The notes under the pieces: model-generated
What the model saw: only the letters and a program-made list of their open reading frames with translations
Told to the model about the DNA's origin: nothing
Database searches by the model: none
Shown here: one piece after another, positions 13,024 through 26,300 of the stretch
Layout: each line of letters begins with the position of its first letter
Position numbering within the stretch: position 1 is the stretch's first letter
Origin: Pomacea canaliculata
Taxonomy: Eukaryota; Mollusca; Gastropoda; Architaenioglossa; Ampullariidae
Direction: 5' to 3'
Length of the DNA: 64,000 bases
Assembly: GCF_003073045.1 (NCBI RefSeq)
Contig: NC_037593.1
Location: forward strand, 17,908,725 to 17,972,724
Position numbers and translations under genes: made by a program

Positions 13024-13035
13024 CCGCCATCTTGG
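13024..13035 (-). promoter_or_regulatory. YY1-like promoter element upstream of CIMIP5-like gene
   Basis: The plus strand reads CCGCCATCTTGG, which on the minus strand is CCAAGATGGCGG, a close match to the YY1 consensus AAnATGGCGG. It lies about 155 bases upstream of the minus-strand start codon. Function is inferred from motif and position only. Confidence 0.4.
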
Positions 13036-14699
13036 TGTCTCTACGTGACGCCGTAAACACGCCGCTGTTCTGCCAGTCTTGCTGACGCCCCACCATGGAC
13101 ATTCAAAACCTGATCGATAGCTTTCGAGGAAAAGTTTTGATCGTTTTACTCAATAAGCAAGCTTCACGGACATTTAAAAACGTGAAAATTAATGTCTTAA
13201 ATTCCTTTTTTATTTTGTAGTCATTTCCCTAGAAATGTCTTCATCCAAACCTGAAAATCGTTCCGCTTATAATCAAGAAAGATTTGTTACCATGGATGTA
13301 TAGATTAAATAGAGTGTGTGTGTGTGTGGTACCATATGAACACATAAACAGGAGCTACAAGTACTAGCAAAATAAGTAGTGTGAAAAAGTGTTACAGCAA
13401 ACACCTTTTTTCTCCTCTGTGTGTGAATGTGAATGTGCGGGTGCGGTCGTGCGTATGTGGATGTGTGTGAGACAATAAATATGAATATGCAAAGGTTATA
13501 TGCATATCTGAATGTTGCTTACAGAACAAAGACTTCTCCACTTAGCAATTAAAAGTTGCTTTGCCATGCCAGGAAAGAGCAAAGGCTACCGCTCTTATCG
13601 CATTAATTTACGGTCACAATGGAGAAACATTTTTTCCCTTTATTTAATCCTGCACTTAACGGGGCAAAAGGTTTAGGTGCCAACGCTCTGTGGACTCAAG
13701 TTCTTTCTTGTCACTAAGTTGCCCTGTGACTGTGTCTACACCTGAAGGGCTGGCAGCCAGTGCTGTGTGAACGGCATGGGTAGACTGTTACGTCAGAGGT
13801 TTACCCACCCGACTTGACACCCAGGGCAGTTCAGTTCCTTGACACCCCCTCTGCGACAAACTGATTTTCAGTGACAGCCACATGTGTTACCAAATGAAAA
13901 GAACGGTAATAATGGTTAAAAAAAAAACCAGTCAGGATATAAGAATAAAGGTTCCTTTATTGTACTTGAGTATTTGATACCCGCTGGGAATCGCCTATAC
14001 TCTTGTGGAACTTTTAATTCCCGCCTCCATTACAGATTAATTTATTATGGTGTGATTATAAGCTGGCAAGGTAACCCACTGAGTGCTCTAGATTCAGACT
14101 GCACACTTCGAGCTTCCCATCAAACCCCTCTCCCAATTATTAACTACGTCAGTGACTAATTAATTAATTGGTGATGTGCCTCTTCATCGACCAGGAAATG
14201 CCATGATATCGATGATTCCACATACGCGCTGCCCTCTGTATAGTCGACCCTCTCCCCTGTTCTCCCGTATACCCTCCTCCTTATCCACAAGATTGTAGCA
14301 GTTACAGACCACTACCTATGTACATTCGCACTGACTCAAAGCGGGTGACAAAAGAGACTTGAATTTGCCAGACAACATCCAGCAGCCGAATGCAAGCAAG
14401 CAGACAAGCAGGCAGACAAGCAGACACATGATGGTGACATCAGGATTTCTTCTGTCTTTCTGTCAGTTTTTTCGCCTGCTTGTCTGTGTCTGTCTCTTAC
14501 TCTGTTTGATTCCCTTCCTTAAGTTCTGAACACAAACACATTAGCAGACCGGAGACGTATCACCTTTCCGACCAAACTTTGCTTGATAATAATTATATAT
14601 TCCTCTCTTTGTGACTCTCTCTCTATATATACAACCAATACAATCTGAAATCTGCATCTCATCAGAAAACTGTCAGCCATTGCCTGCCATGTCCATCAT

Positions 14700-15090
14700 G
14701 ACATGTTTCTATTACTAAAAGTGCGTCTGTTACAGGTTGTCAGTATAATTACCTGTTACAGACTGCCAGTTACAGCTCATTACCTACAGTCTGTCATTTA
14801 CTGTCTATTATGGGGTATGCCTCAGCTATCGAAAATAGTCTATTACAACCTGTCAGTCTAATTACCTATCAGACTGCCAATTATATCCCACTACACTGTC
14901 AGATTTAGCATACTCGTCTGTCATGGCAAACTTGTATAGTCTCTCAGTAATGACATCTGTAACAGTCTGTCGGTAACAACCTGCTGTTAAAGCCTGTCGG
15001 TTAAATCTTCATAAAATAATGTAAAGCCTGTCTATCATAGCACCTCCATTGCTGGCCAGTTACTGCCTGCTATAACCTGTCTATCATCAT
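14700..15090. repeat. Degenerate tandem repeat rich in CTGTCAGT / TTACAG
   Basis: About 390 bases contain many diverged copies of words such as CTGTCAGT, CTGCCAGTTACAG, ATTACCTGTTACAG and CCTGTCGGTTA spaced roughly 30-50 bases apart. It looks like an old minisatellite array. No open reading frame runs through it. Confidence 0.6.
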
Positions 15091-17216
15091 CAATATTTTT
15101 GCCTTTCGTTTCCAGCTGCATTGTTTCCTGGCAAGATGGAACCGGGTGCAGCGGACATGTAAAGAGGCAATGCCTTGTTTAGCGGATTAATTAAGCTGTA
15201 CTTTGACTGACCTTATTCACGAGCTATTAAACATCTCATGGATCATTATGTAGAAAAACTTTCCTATGGTAAATATGACACTTCTTGTCGGGTATTCATC
15301 TGTATGTATACCCTATGTATGCAGCGCTGGCACATAAAGTAGTATTTACTAGTTGTAATTAGTGTCTTTCATTTGGCCAAGAGCAGTTAGAATATATCAC
15401 AACGGTAAGTTTTTACAATCACGACCGAAAACTGTAGAGTATTTTTTTCTTTCCCGTGTTCACTTCTTACACAGTGATAGATAGAGAAAGATAGACAGAT
15501 AAGGAATAGTTTCTTCATCTTTAAGACATGCCAATGCTGTAATACCTCTTTCGAGGTGCTAGCATGTAGCTAGCGACCATCCCGCTGGACATTGCAGCAG
15601 AAGACAGTGAAACAATGCTGGAGGTGGTGTGAATAACCTAGCAAACTGCCGCGTTCACTTGCTTTGCCTGCCTCCTTGCCGCGGGAAGCAGCGCAGTTGA
15701 CGACGACCACGACGACAGAACGCGCTGACGATGTAAACGAGCTCAACGATGCGCCTCACTTGCCGAGTTCCATAAAGAAAGTGTCACGTGATTAGCTGGC
15801 ACTGGACACTCACCCTCCGAATTCTTCATGGACGTGAAGAAAAGAATCTTCCTTCTTCGATCAGAGGTTACTTTTAGTCTTTTTTTTTTCTTTCTCTCAA
15901 ATTTAACTGACGACTTTCCACAGGTATGCAAAGGGGAACTGACCAGCAGACACTTCAGACAAAGAAAACAACGGACTGCCGGTGAACAGCCATCACCCCA
16001 AGTAGTGTCTCCGGCAGTCGGTGGTGGTATTGTCACTTGGGTTCCAACCCTTCTGCCTGTTGTAGGCGGTTGTGAAGGGAGTCTGGGAGGGCTCTACTGA
16101 CGACAAAAGCCAAAAGGTCTTGGCAAGCGTCTCTGGTCTGATTCGACAAGCTCAGACCTAATGCCGTGCCGACCTGCCCGCTCTTGACTGTAAGACAAAT
16201 TAGCAACTGTTCGCTTGCTGGAGGGGGCTGACGGCTCTCTCTCTCTCCAGGCTGTAACTTGTTTAGCTTGGTTGCGAAGGAATCCGATCAGGCCCCTCAC
16301 CCCCTACCCCCTCGCAACTTCCCCACCCCCTTAAAAACCTCTGCTAATGACCACGTGATCAGTTGATCGCTGACTAGAAAGGCAGCCAGGCGATACGCTC
16401 GCTGAGCTATTGATTGGGCTTTGTGTCGGCACGCGGGCGACAAGGTGGGTATTGTCCTTTCTCCGCCATCGATGACTGCTATCGATCACCGTGCACCGTC
16501 TCTGAACCTCAGACGCTGCGAGTGGGGCCACGTCGTGCAGCATGGCATGCAGTCCACCCCTAATACCCCCAGTACCCCCAGCACTCATGCACATTTGGCT
16601 TTCGCTCCTACGCTGACCTCAGCGACCACTGAGGCACACCTGAATGCAAAATCATGAAGTAATGAAGCGTATTAACAGACAATCCTGTACAACTCTTTAT
16701 TGCCTCTTTGGCCTTTCTTTCTTCTGCTACTTTCAAACGGAAACGATCATGTTTGGGGTAGCATCCGCAGGGGTGTGGGTGTGCTGAGTGCAGAAGAAAG
16801 GGTTAATATTGATTAAAAGACCCAAACAAAACAAAAGCAAAAGATTATTAGTCGCCATTTCTGTATAGCAGGTACCCGCGTATGTACTCACACCTGTCGT
16901 TCATTGAAAGTATATACTTGTGTATCGCGACAAAATTTCTTTCTGTCTCATCTCTCGCTTGGAATGAGGAACTATATGCTCAGGCAATTGAGAAAAGATG
17001 ACATAGGGGTGTCCGACATCATACTGAATGCTGAATGATTCCACGATCATCGCTCGTTGCACATTTTTTTCAACCATAAAACGCAAATTACATGCGGAAA
17101 AGGATCGAAGATTTTTCAGAACGTTTCAACTAGTCTGCGAGAAAAACACTCGCCTCTTCTACGAAGACAGCAAGAAGCGGAGGGAGAGCATTAAGATCTC
17201 GCTGATAGAAGCATAA

Positions 17217-17325
17217 CATGGAATTTGCTACACTCATTAAAGATTCATGAAATAGCTACACCCATTGTGGATCATGGAAATAGCTACACTCACGGGGATT
17301 ATGGAAATAGCTACACCCACTCGTC
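17217..17325. repeat. Four-copy tandem repeat of about 28 bases
   Basis: Four successive diverged copies of a unit built around CATGGAAATAGCTACACCCA, each followed by a short spacer ending in GAT. The copies start near 17217, 17247, 17274 and 17302. Confidence 0.7.
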
Positions 17326-19205
17326 CAGCTCACGAAGCTACTTTCCTTATAAATGACGTGTGAAGCTCACCTTGTAGAGTTCGAGGAGGTGTCCGCGGAG
17401 GTGAGAGGGAGTGCGGTGAAAGGGTTATGTGATTAGAAAAAAAAATTAAGTAAAAGATTAGTCATAGCCTCCCCATAACAGGCACCCGTGCATTTATATA
17501 TTATGTCTGTCTGTAGACCTGCCTGCTTGTCTGTCTTGGTTCAAACATGCTATAGCTATTTCTTCACTTGCTCTTCTTCCCTTCCTCTGCCTTCTTCCTT
17601 TTCACTTTAAATCCTCTCTTTGTCATTCTCACTCTGAGGGAATGAGTGGGCGGACGCATGCTTTCGTATCAGAGAGTTATTTATGCGCTGCCTGCTTGCT
17701 CCCAGCGGACATGTTGAAGTATGTTAATTAAGCCTTAAAACAGCCCTGGTCGATTATTATATTTCTTCTGACGGTTCAGATGCTGTCATAAACATGTGAG
17801 CTGGCTAGTTACACTGGCCTCATCACGACCTCAGGCGATACGCGAGCAGTTTCAGGACTATTAAACTGCTCTGCCTCACCCGGGGATCGATCTTGACAGT
17901 GTCCACAATACAGATTACCTGCTGACACGTCACTTTAACGCCCACTTTGCAGGCAATATTTTATAAAGATTTATTTCTAACATATCCGATGTAAAAACAT
18001 AAGTTTTTCCAGTGTAGTAGTAGCTGCAACACAAAAGGTTAAAGTATAAAGACCTATAGTATGTGTGTTGTTCAGCTCTACAGTACATGGTTAATTGGCA
18101 GCAAAGCCCGCAGGTCGATTGTCATTATACTAGTCCGTGTCCGTGGTCGTCTCCTGTTTCTGGTTGACTGCCGTGTCATCTGCTCTGACGTCTGTCGTCC
18201 TCAAACGAGTTTGGACACGGACTGCGAGGTGTACGCATGCGCAGCGGTGCCTAGAGCGGCCTCACAGAACTATTCGACATGCCCTGTCTGGCACGAAGAC
18301 TACGAACACATGTACAGGACAAAAGAAGAGGAGGGAGAAAAAAAAAAAAAAAAAAACACTGCCAGGCGAGCTCACTAGGTCACTATAGCTTGCACGTAAC
18401 TGGCAGACATTCTATACAATGACTAGACGGAAGGGATGGCACTGCAATCTTCACGCGCTGTTATCACTTGGTAACATATATTGTACTGACAAAGCGAGCT
18501 GTGTGAATAACTAGATCATACCAAAAGACGGTGGATTGACTATCTTTGATCCTACTCAATGATGTTCTTTTTTAAATCGCTCAGAGATATATATATATAT
18601 AGTGAAAGAGAGAGTTAGGAATTCCTATCCTAAATTGTCAGTCAGAAAAAATAATTTAAAAAAAGAAAATTTTATAAATAAAACTTGTTAAATCAGTTTT
18701 GGTTGATCTTATGACTACTTGTTTAGTTATTAATTTAGACTGTCTGAATTAGAGTTGCAAGAACTATAGTATATAAACGTCTCTTGAATGGCTGTGCCGT
18801 TCGATCGTTACCAGCCAACGCAAGGTTTAGTGACTCGGCGGCTTCACAAAAGCAAATTACAAAACGTATTCTTTAAAAGCTGGATGTTCAATTGTTTTAT
18901 AAACGTTAATCTTAAGTAAATTCAAAATTTAGAAAAACAAATTTAAGCAAATGTAAACTAAAAGCTGCATTCTCGTTTATTTTGCAAACGTGAATCTCAA
19001 GTAAACTCACTAGAAAAGTTAACCAGCAAGCCTAAAATTCAGCTATTGATCCCCTTAGTGTAATCTCTCTAAATGATTTGATTTTATACCCACCCTCCCC
19101 TAAACTTTGTGCTAAATTTTCCTCATCCTTTGGTAGCAATTAAGGTATAGGAGAAAATACCCTTTGCAGGTCAAGTTACACGAACTGTTCCAAAACTGAC
19201 TAAAG

Positions 19206-19409
19206 CCGCGGTTCTCAAACGGTGGGGCGCGCCCCTCTAGGGGGGCGCAACGTGCTTACAAAGGGGGGGGGGCGCGAAGGTGGTCATTTTAAAAAAGTTT
19301 CTTATATCGGTATTGGTGAAATTTGCTTACATTGATGGCTAAGGGGGGCGAGCGGACATACCTTTGTTCGTCATGGGGGGCGTCACAAGTAAAAGGTTGA
19401 GAACCGCTG
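19206..19409. mobile_element. Non-autonomous hAT transposon (MITE), 204 bp
   Basis: The left end CCGCGGTTCTCAA and right end TTGAGAACCGCTG form inverted repeats with one mismatch and match the CAGnGGTTCTCAA ends of hAT elements. The element is flanked by a perfect 8-base duplication GACTAAAG at 19198-19205 and 19410-19417. The interior is G/C-rich with no coding frame, so it must have been moved by a transposase from elsewhere. Confidence 0.9.
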
Positions 19410-20372
19410 GACTAAAGTGTCGTTTGGGATTACTATAGTGAGCACAAGCCATAAGGAACACGAGACAAACGGTACAAAAAAGCAAATTCATTAAAACATC
19501 ACTTGGAAGCATTAGAAAGAAAGAAAAAGTCCCAAACACTGATAAGAAAAACGCGCGCGATTATCCATAAACAATTTATGCATATACTTAGGCGTGGAAC
19601 AGGGAGACCGAAAAAAATATTTAATGTGGCCTTCGATCCGGGCTAATGATAATTAAGACAGGGAAGACTTCTAACTTTTTCTCCATGCACTCTGTGATGC
19701 GACTATCTTCATCGCAAGTTGGCTACTGCCGGTCCGCACTAATGATTAACACACAGCTCGGTTCACTTGATGCACAAGGAGGCGACTGTCAACACAGGGG
19801 AAGTTAACGAAATACGAAAAAGAAAGAAAGAATGCAGGACAAAGCCTGTGGAGAGAGAAGGCGATCAAAAGTCCGCCCCCATTTAAAGCCTCTTACAATG
19901 GTCATTCGTGTACCGCTTTATACATCTGGCAGACTGGCACCGCCTGCCGCTTGAAAATAGCCCATCAAGGCTCGCAACAATATCTGGCAGGGGCTGCAAC
20001 CAATAGTCAGCGCCACACCTTCGATTTTGAAGTTTCGCCCCCAAAACATGCGCAGAGGGACGGTAGGGAGTAATGAAATGAGGCACCAAGAGGTTATAGC
20101 TATACAATGCATTTTATACTTATAGAATTCATTCTATATTGTACAATTCAAATATATAAAACTTGGCAAAACCAAAGAATTTCATTTATATTATACTCAG
20201 AAATGGTTATTTTATAACCACGGACGTATATAGTTCGTGATATAACGAACGGCCCCCAACGTGCGACTGAAAGCATCTCCACACAGTATTCTGTAAGAGT
20301 TTCACAAGGGAGGTAACGCCAACTCACTTCCTGAAGTAACTGGGTTATGAAAGCGTGGTTAAGTGTGTACTG

Positions 20373-23300
20373 ATGGTCCAAGAACAGGAGATGGAATCTA
20401 CTTTTGTAGCAAAGAAGCATAAAAAAGGAAAACACAAAAAACATGATCACGCGATCGAGACAGGTATGCAAAGACGCTTAATCATTGTTAACCATCAAAA
20501 CCTTTAAATAGTTCCACAATTTTTGGACTGTTATCAAACAAGTTCTTGAAGCTGTTCAAATTTGGTGCATAAAGTTGTCAGCGAGTTCCAATTTGCATCA
20601 ACTCTTGTGCAAGGGAAGTGCTGTATTTCATCAAAAGTTACTAAATATGACATTAAACATCTGTTAAGTGTAATACATTTTAAATAACCACAAAATCATG
20701 GTCGGTAGGTCTATCTTCAGATACAGAGCCAAGTAGCAGTGCTTCAAACAAGGAGAAGGATTTTCTCAATCCAGAGGAAGAGAAAGTAGAGGATACAAAG
20801 GAGGACCTCGACTCATGGACTAGCAACGAAAGACTTACTCTGATTGAGTCAATTCGATCACAATGCCCAGATAATGATTCTTTGTCCTATAAAGTAAGAG
20901 AAAAGAAAATAAGCTGGGAGAAAGTGACTGTCAGCAATCACAGCGCGGAGCAATGCCGAAGAATGTGGCAAGAATTGCAAAAGCAGGTATGGTGTGTGTT
21001 TTAGAGATTTTTCTGTTTTTCCAGTGTAAAGGTTACAGAGATTGCTACTATCTTATAGAGTGCGGTGATGCATATTTGTTTGCACACTCTGCATATGTGT
21101 GTGTGTTTTGTGTGTTAATGGCATAGTGCTGCTGTACCTAACCCTGTCTCTTTTCATGTGTTTTAAGGGCCTTCTTATAAAGGTCTTGTTGGTTGCATTT
21201 TTATTTTTGAACAGTGACTGGGTAAAGCTCAGTGCAAAATGCTATTTCCCTAGATCTGACTAAATATGTTTGGTTCTCAAAAACAATTATGAGCCATCAC
21301 AATTTGACTTCTGTAAAGTTTGAATCGATTGGATTCTTCTTTTTTTTTTAAGGTTCGTAAGCATAGAACCCTGCCAGACCTTTTACATGATGCAGAAACT
21401 GTTGTTCATCATCCACATAAAAAAAAGAGGAAAAGGGTGTGTATCAAGTTCTTTCCTGTCATTTTACTTCTACCTTGCAAACCTTATAATGTTGTAGGCA
21501 GGTTGACTGCTTTGAATTAGCATATAGTAACGTAACAATAACAACAGTTAAATTTAGTACAGCACATTTTCCTGTGCAGAGGTGAGCGCTAAGCTATACT
21601 TACGACTAGAAACAAGTAGTTTAACATACAACAAAGCAGACGCTTAAACACATAAAATTAGATTCCTATAGATTGACTAACATTTAATTAGTTGGGGAGT
21701 CAATGAGAATAGAATGCTTAGATTTCTGAGGAAAATAATCCTTATGTCTTCTTGTTGCTTTTAGATTTTTAAATTACTTCTTAAACTGTCCAGCATCCGG
21801 ATCAGCCAGCAAAGCCACTGACTCCATATATACTCTACATAAAGGAGCACAGAGAAAAAGTTAAAGCAAAGAATCCTGGAATAACACTCCCAGATATTAC
21901 CAGACTGTTGTCTCAGAAGTGGCAAAGTCTCTCACCCAGGAAACGGGTAAATTAAAAATTTTCTGCTCTAAATTCTTTAAAAGTTTTAATTTAGTCCCTT
22001 GCTACTTATTAATATGACTTCAAATTCTCTTGAAAAATTCGTCTTTTAAAAAGATTAATTTATTATGTGATCGCTGGAAATACCAAATTTTTTGTTTTTT
22101 GTTTTTTTTTTTTATAGTTGAACATGAAATGTTGAAGTTCAGCTGTTGTACCTAAATTTTTAACACTGGAAGTTTTGTTTCTGTCCATTTGACTAATGCG
22201 AATACAGAAGCCAAAGGTTAGGATGTTTTTAGAAATTGAAAGGTAAGAATGGTCTTTTAATCCACTGTTAATTCTTCCTTATGGTCTATGCTAGATAAGA
22301 CTTTAAAGAACAGTGACAAAATAAGAGGTGGTGTGAAGCTAGGAAAACAGTGCTTTCTCTCTACAGGTTTGATCTTTTTATTCATACATACTGTACGAGA
22401 AGATGCAGGGCCAAGAAATTTGCAAAGGTGTTCTTTTTGCACTCACAGTTTTACTGTATTGTTTTAGGAGAAGTATCGTTTGCAGTACAATAAGGATCGA
22501 GAAGACTTTGTGAAAGCAAATGAAGAGTTCTTGTGAGTATACTCTGCAGAATTTTAAATTAAGTTTTTTTTTTAATCCTAACTGATCAAATTTGTCAGTT
22601 TGTAAAAAGATAAGATCATATCAAGTTATTGTTTGCTCTTCGAAATACTTTATATATATAATTGAGATTAGATAGAGACAAAAGATCACAGTAATAACAA
22701 ATGTACATCCTCCCATTGTTCTGCTTACATACCTCACCACTGTTCCCATTTTTCAAGATCAGTTCTAACAGCATTTTCTGTCTTTTCATGTGCAGACAAA
22801 ACCATCCAGCTAAAAAAACAAAACGTGAAGGGAAACCACCTGCCCTACCATTCCCATTTCAGTGTTTCTACGACGCAAAGATTTCGAAGTATAAACAGAA
22901 ACACCCTAATGTATGTTCCTTGACATTTCTGTGCACTTCATTGCTTTATTTTATTAATATTTATTTATTTAGATGCTCCACTTGTTGTAGTGATGTCGTG
23001 ACCAATCAAATCACAAATTTAAGTCCACAAGAGAAATTTTTGCATAAAGAATTATTTCACCTGAACTTGGACAGATATTGTGCTTAGGAAGAAAAAAGCA
23101 TTCATTGATTTCAGTAAGACTATGAAAAAATGAACCTGGGATTTGTGCTACTATTCTGGGTACTCTTGATAACTAACAAGTTACTTTTACGCCATTGCCC
23201 AGACTATTTTGTTGTACACTGTTGCAACGCGGGCTCAAACGGATCCACACTCCCAGACATTCCCAGCATATTCGATGGTCACTCATTGACCCATGTCACG

Positions 23301-26300
23301 CAACAGTGTCAGTCAATTCTTAGTAAACACAAGCATACATGTGTTTGACACAAATTACAAGAACACTAAAAAGAGAAAGTTTATATGCACATCAAAAGCA
23401 ATATGGCACAGAGACGTAATACCACTCTGAAATGGACACCAGTGTAAATACAGAAAACATCTGATGCAATTCCTACCTGTCTTTAATACACAACGATGAA
23501 TCCCTTGGGGTCGGCATAGCTTCACTATCTAAATCTTCCTCACGTGTCAATAATTATTAAACTGGATGAAAGGATGCTCACAATACCTGCCTTTTCAAGT
23601 CCTGCTTTGGTAGCCTGTCCATTGCATCTGAGCTCTAATTTGGTCCCATCCAACATCTTGGTCCTGCACTGTCTTCTTGTTCCTAATCATCCCCAGGAGT
23701 ATAGGGCCACAACTACACCACGCAAAGTGATGGTACTGCATTTGCAATTTCTGTAGCATAGTTGTTATACAGGGTGGGGTTACTAGCCCCAGGCCCAACC
23801 CTCCTCCTTCATCCAGGCTTGGGACCGGCAGGTTACCCAGGGAGTTTCCAGACGGAGTTGATCCTGCACTGTACAGTCTATTAACATGCCAATAGCGTTG
23901 AGGTACAGTGTACTACCCCCAACTATCCCTTGAACAAAGGTTGTGACACGAGAGACAAATCACGATGGAGATAAAACTTTGCAATCGACCACATGGACAG
24001 CTCAGCCTAAAACATTTTATCAAGAACCACAACTATTACATTGACACTAAAGTAAGTCCCATATGAAGCTCATAATGAAGATTTGTCTGGACAAAAATGG
24101 CATAGCTGATACAAAAAATTTGAATGGCAGGCATAAAACCCTTGAAATATAAAAATGGAGTTAAAAAAACAGTATCTTTCTGTGTACTAAAACTTTGTTT
24201 TAACTATTAAACTCTTGCAGTACTTTCTCCTCCAGTTGAAACATAATGTGAGATGTGTTTTGGCAGGGCTATGCATTGCTACTGTATAATGTATCACATG
24301 AAAAAAATCAGTTTTTACAAGCTACTGCAATGATGAAAGCAGATATGGACTAGCTTCTCATACATCATAGAGTTTTATTTTGAATGCTGTCTGCTTCGCA
24401 CACACAAAGGCTTACCAATGCAGTATTTTAGCAATTATACATGTTTAATGTTCATATGCAAAGTGAGCGCATTTATGAAAATTAACCATGACACTAGCCA
24501 GCACGTGTAATTTACAGTTTAAAATAAGAACAGCAAGAATTTCAATAAGGCCTGAGCATTTGGTACTAACCAAGACCTTTGATCTGTGACTTCAAGCTAC
24601 GTTTATTTACTAAATCCTGAATTTGTAGAAGCTATGTAATGCTACAGAACATTTATTCTATTTTTGAATACTGTTGTTCCTTCTCAGGAAAAAGTAGAAA
24701 ATGTTTAAAGTAAATGCAAGTCCAGATATTGATCAGCACCAAGCACTCAGGCCTGCTTCAAATTACAGTACACCAAGTCTGAGTTAATTATCACAATTAC
24801 TGCTGTTGATTATAATGGAAGTATTACTGATGTTAGTGAAGGATGTTTTCAATGCAGAAATGTTTTTGTTACAGTTGAGCACCTCTCAGTTATCTGCCAA
24901 ATTGCGTGCTAAGTATTTAAAGCTGAAGCCCTCAAAAAAAAAGAAGTGGATTAGTAAAGCCATGGAATCAATACCAGATTATGAGGTAAAGTGAATTAGA
25001 GCAGCTTGTATGTTGCTGTCAGTTTATTTTGTAGCTAGCTTAGTTAAATTTGAATAGCTGATCCAGTCAAGACACTTTGTTTCTAGCCATTATCCAGATT
25101 GTAGAGAGCAGAATCCACTTCACTTTGATCATCTGGCTTTCTTTTCTGTCTTTTAGCTCAATGCCACTCTTTTATTCCTGTAAATAAGTGTCATACCAGA
25201 TAAGTGTGACTTACAATTCTCCACCTTTTCCCATTTTAAAATACATATTATATTAATTTGCACAAATATAGTAATTTGTATGTGAGAATTACTTTAAGGG
25301 TTTTTGCTAGCTGTAACCTTATTTCTGAAACAGAAGCAGCTTCAAGAATATCTTATTACACACCCAGAGTTCAAGCCACCTTTGCGTAAGATACGGTTGA
25401 CAAAGGAAGAGATGGTCATCAGCAAGTGCTCACCAGAGATGTAAGTATCTTTATGGTCCCATCTGTACAAAATGTGAAAGAGAAAATAAAAGAACAAAAT
25501 TCTTAAAAAATAGTGAATTGCCCCATTTAAAAAAAATGTGTTCAGTGGTTTTTATCTTTTCTCAGCTGCTCATTCTGGTTCATGTAGATTGCTAGTACTG
25601 CAAATCTCTCTATTCCACACACATTGTGCTTTTACATCACATAGTGCTGTAATTTTTCATGTGCATTGTAAGTATAGCCAGCATATGTTAGCCAAACCTG
25701 TCAACTATTTCTTGTCCTTTTTCTTTAAACACTATAAAGATAGATGTGGCAGGTCTCTTATAATTCCAGTGACAGACTAGATGACTTGGCTGATGTTGAG
25801 TCTTTGTCATACCCTCCAAGGAAAATGTCATCTTTCCTAATAATAAACCCTAGGTAATGAAGGAACTAAAATCTGTATTGAACAATAAGAAGTGTATGTT
25901 TTATACCAGAACTACATACGACAGAAAATTAGCAAACAGGGAGGCGATGATGCCCTTAGGAGTTAAAGAAAAGATACAAAGATAAAGAGTTGCAGTTCAA
26001 TAGTGGCAACCTCAGGGCAGCTTGGCATGGTATTAAGAATTTGTCCTGTGTCAATTGAAAGGAAAACTCTCTTAAAAAACCAGTCGCACTTGCAGGCATT
26101 GATAAGTGTGACCTTCCCAACGTGCCTCATTCCTTTTATGCCTGCTTTGAGAAATATTACTTCTCTCATGAGGTTTTCACACTAAAACAGTCTCTAGTCC
26201 CTCTTACAAATATCTAGGTACTATCTTTGATAACAAGCTTAAATGGGACATCAACACTGATATGATCCTCTGTAAGAGCCAACAGTGTCTGTACCTCTCT

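Larger units (their letters stand above)
13100..20372. other. Gene-poor region between divergent genes
   Basis: About 7 kb between the CIMIP5-like gene (-) and UBF (+) in which no conserved coding exon was recognised. Open frames here are short, low-complexity or antisense to simple repeats. It holds degenerate tandem repeats (14.7-15.1 kb and 17.2 kb), a poly-A run near 18338, a (TA)n run near 18587 and a hAT MITE at 19206-19409. Confidence 0.6.

Noticed and set aside
15743-16100. Overlapping open frames of about 90-97 codons on both strands
   Set aside because: No conserved motif, no splice partners, and composition explained by GC-rich sequence and a poly-T run.
18061-18388. Plus-strand frames of 83-105 codons
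   Set aside because: They end in a poly-A run read as poly-Lys and have no recognisable domain or matching exon.
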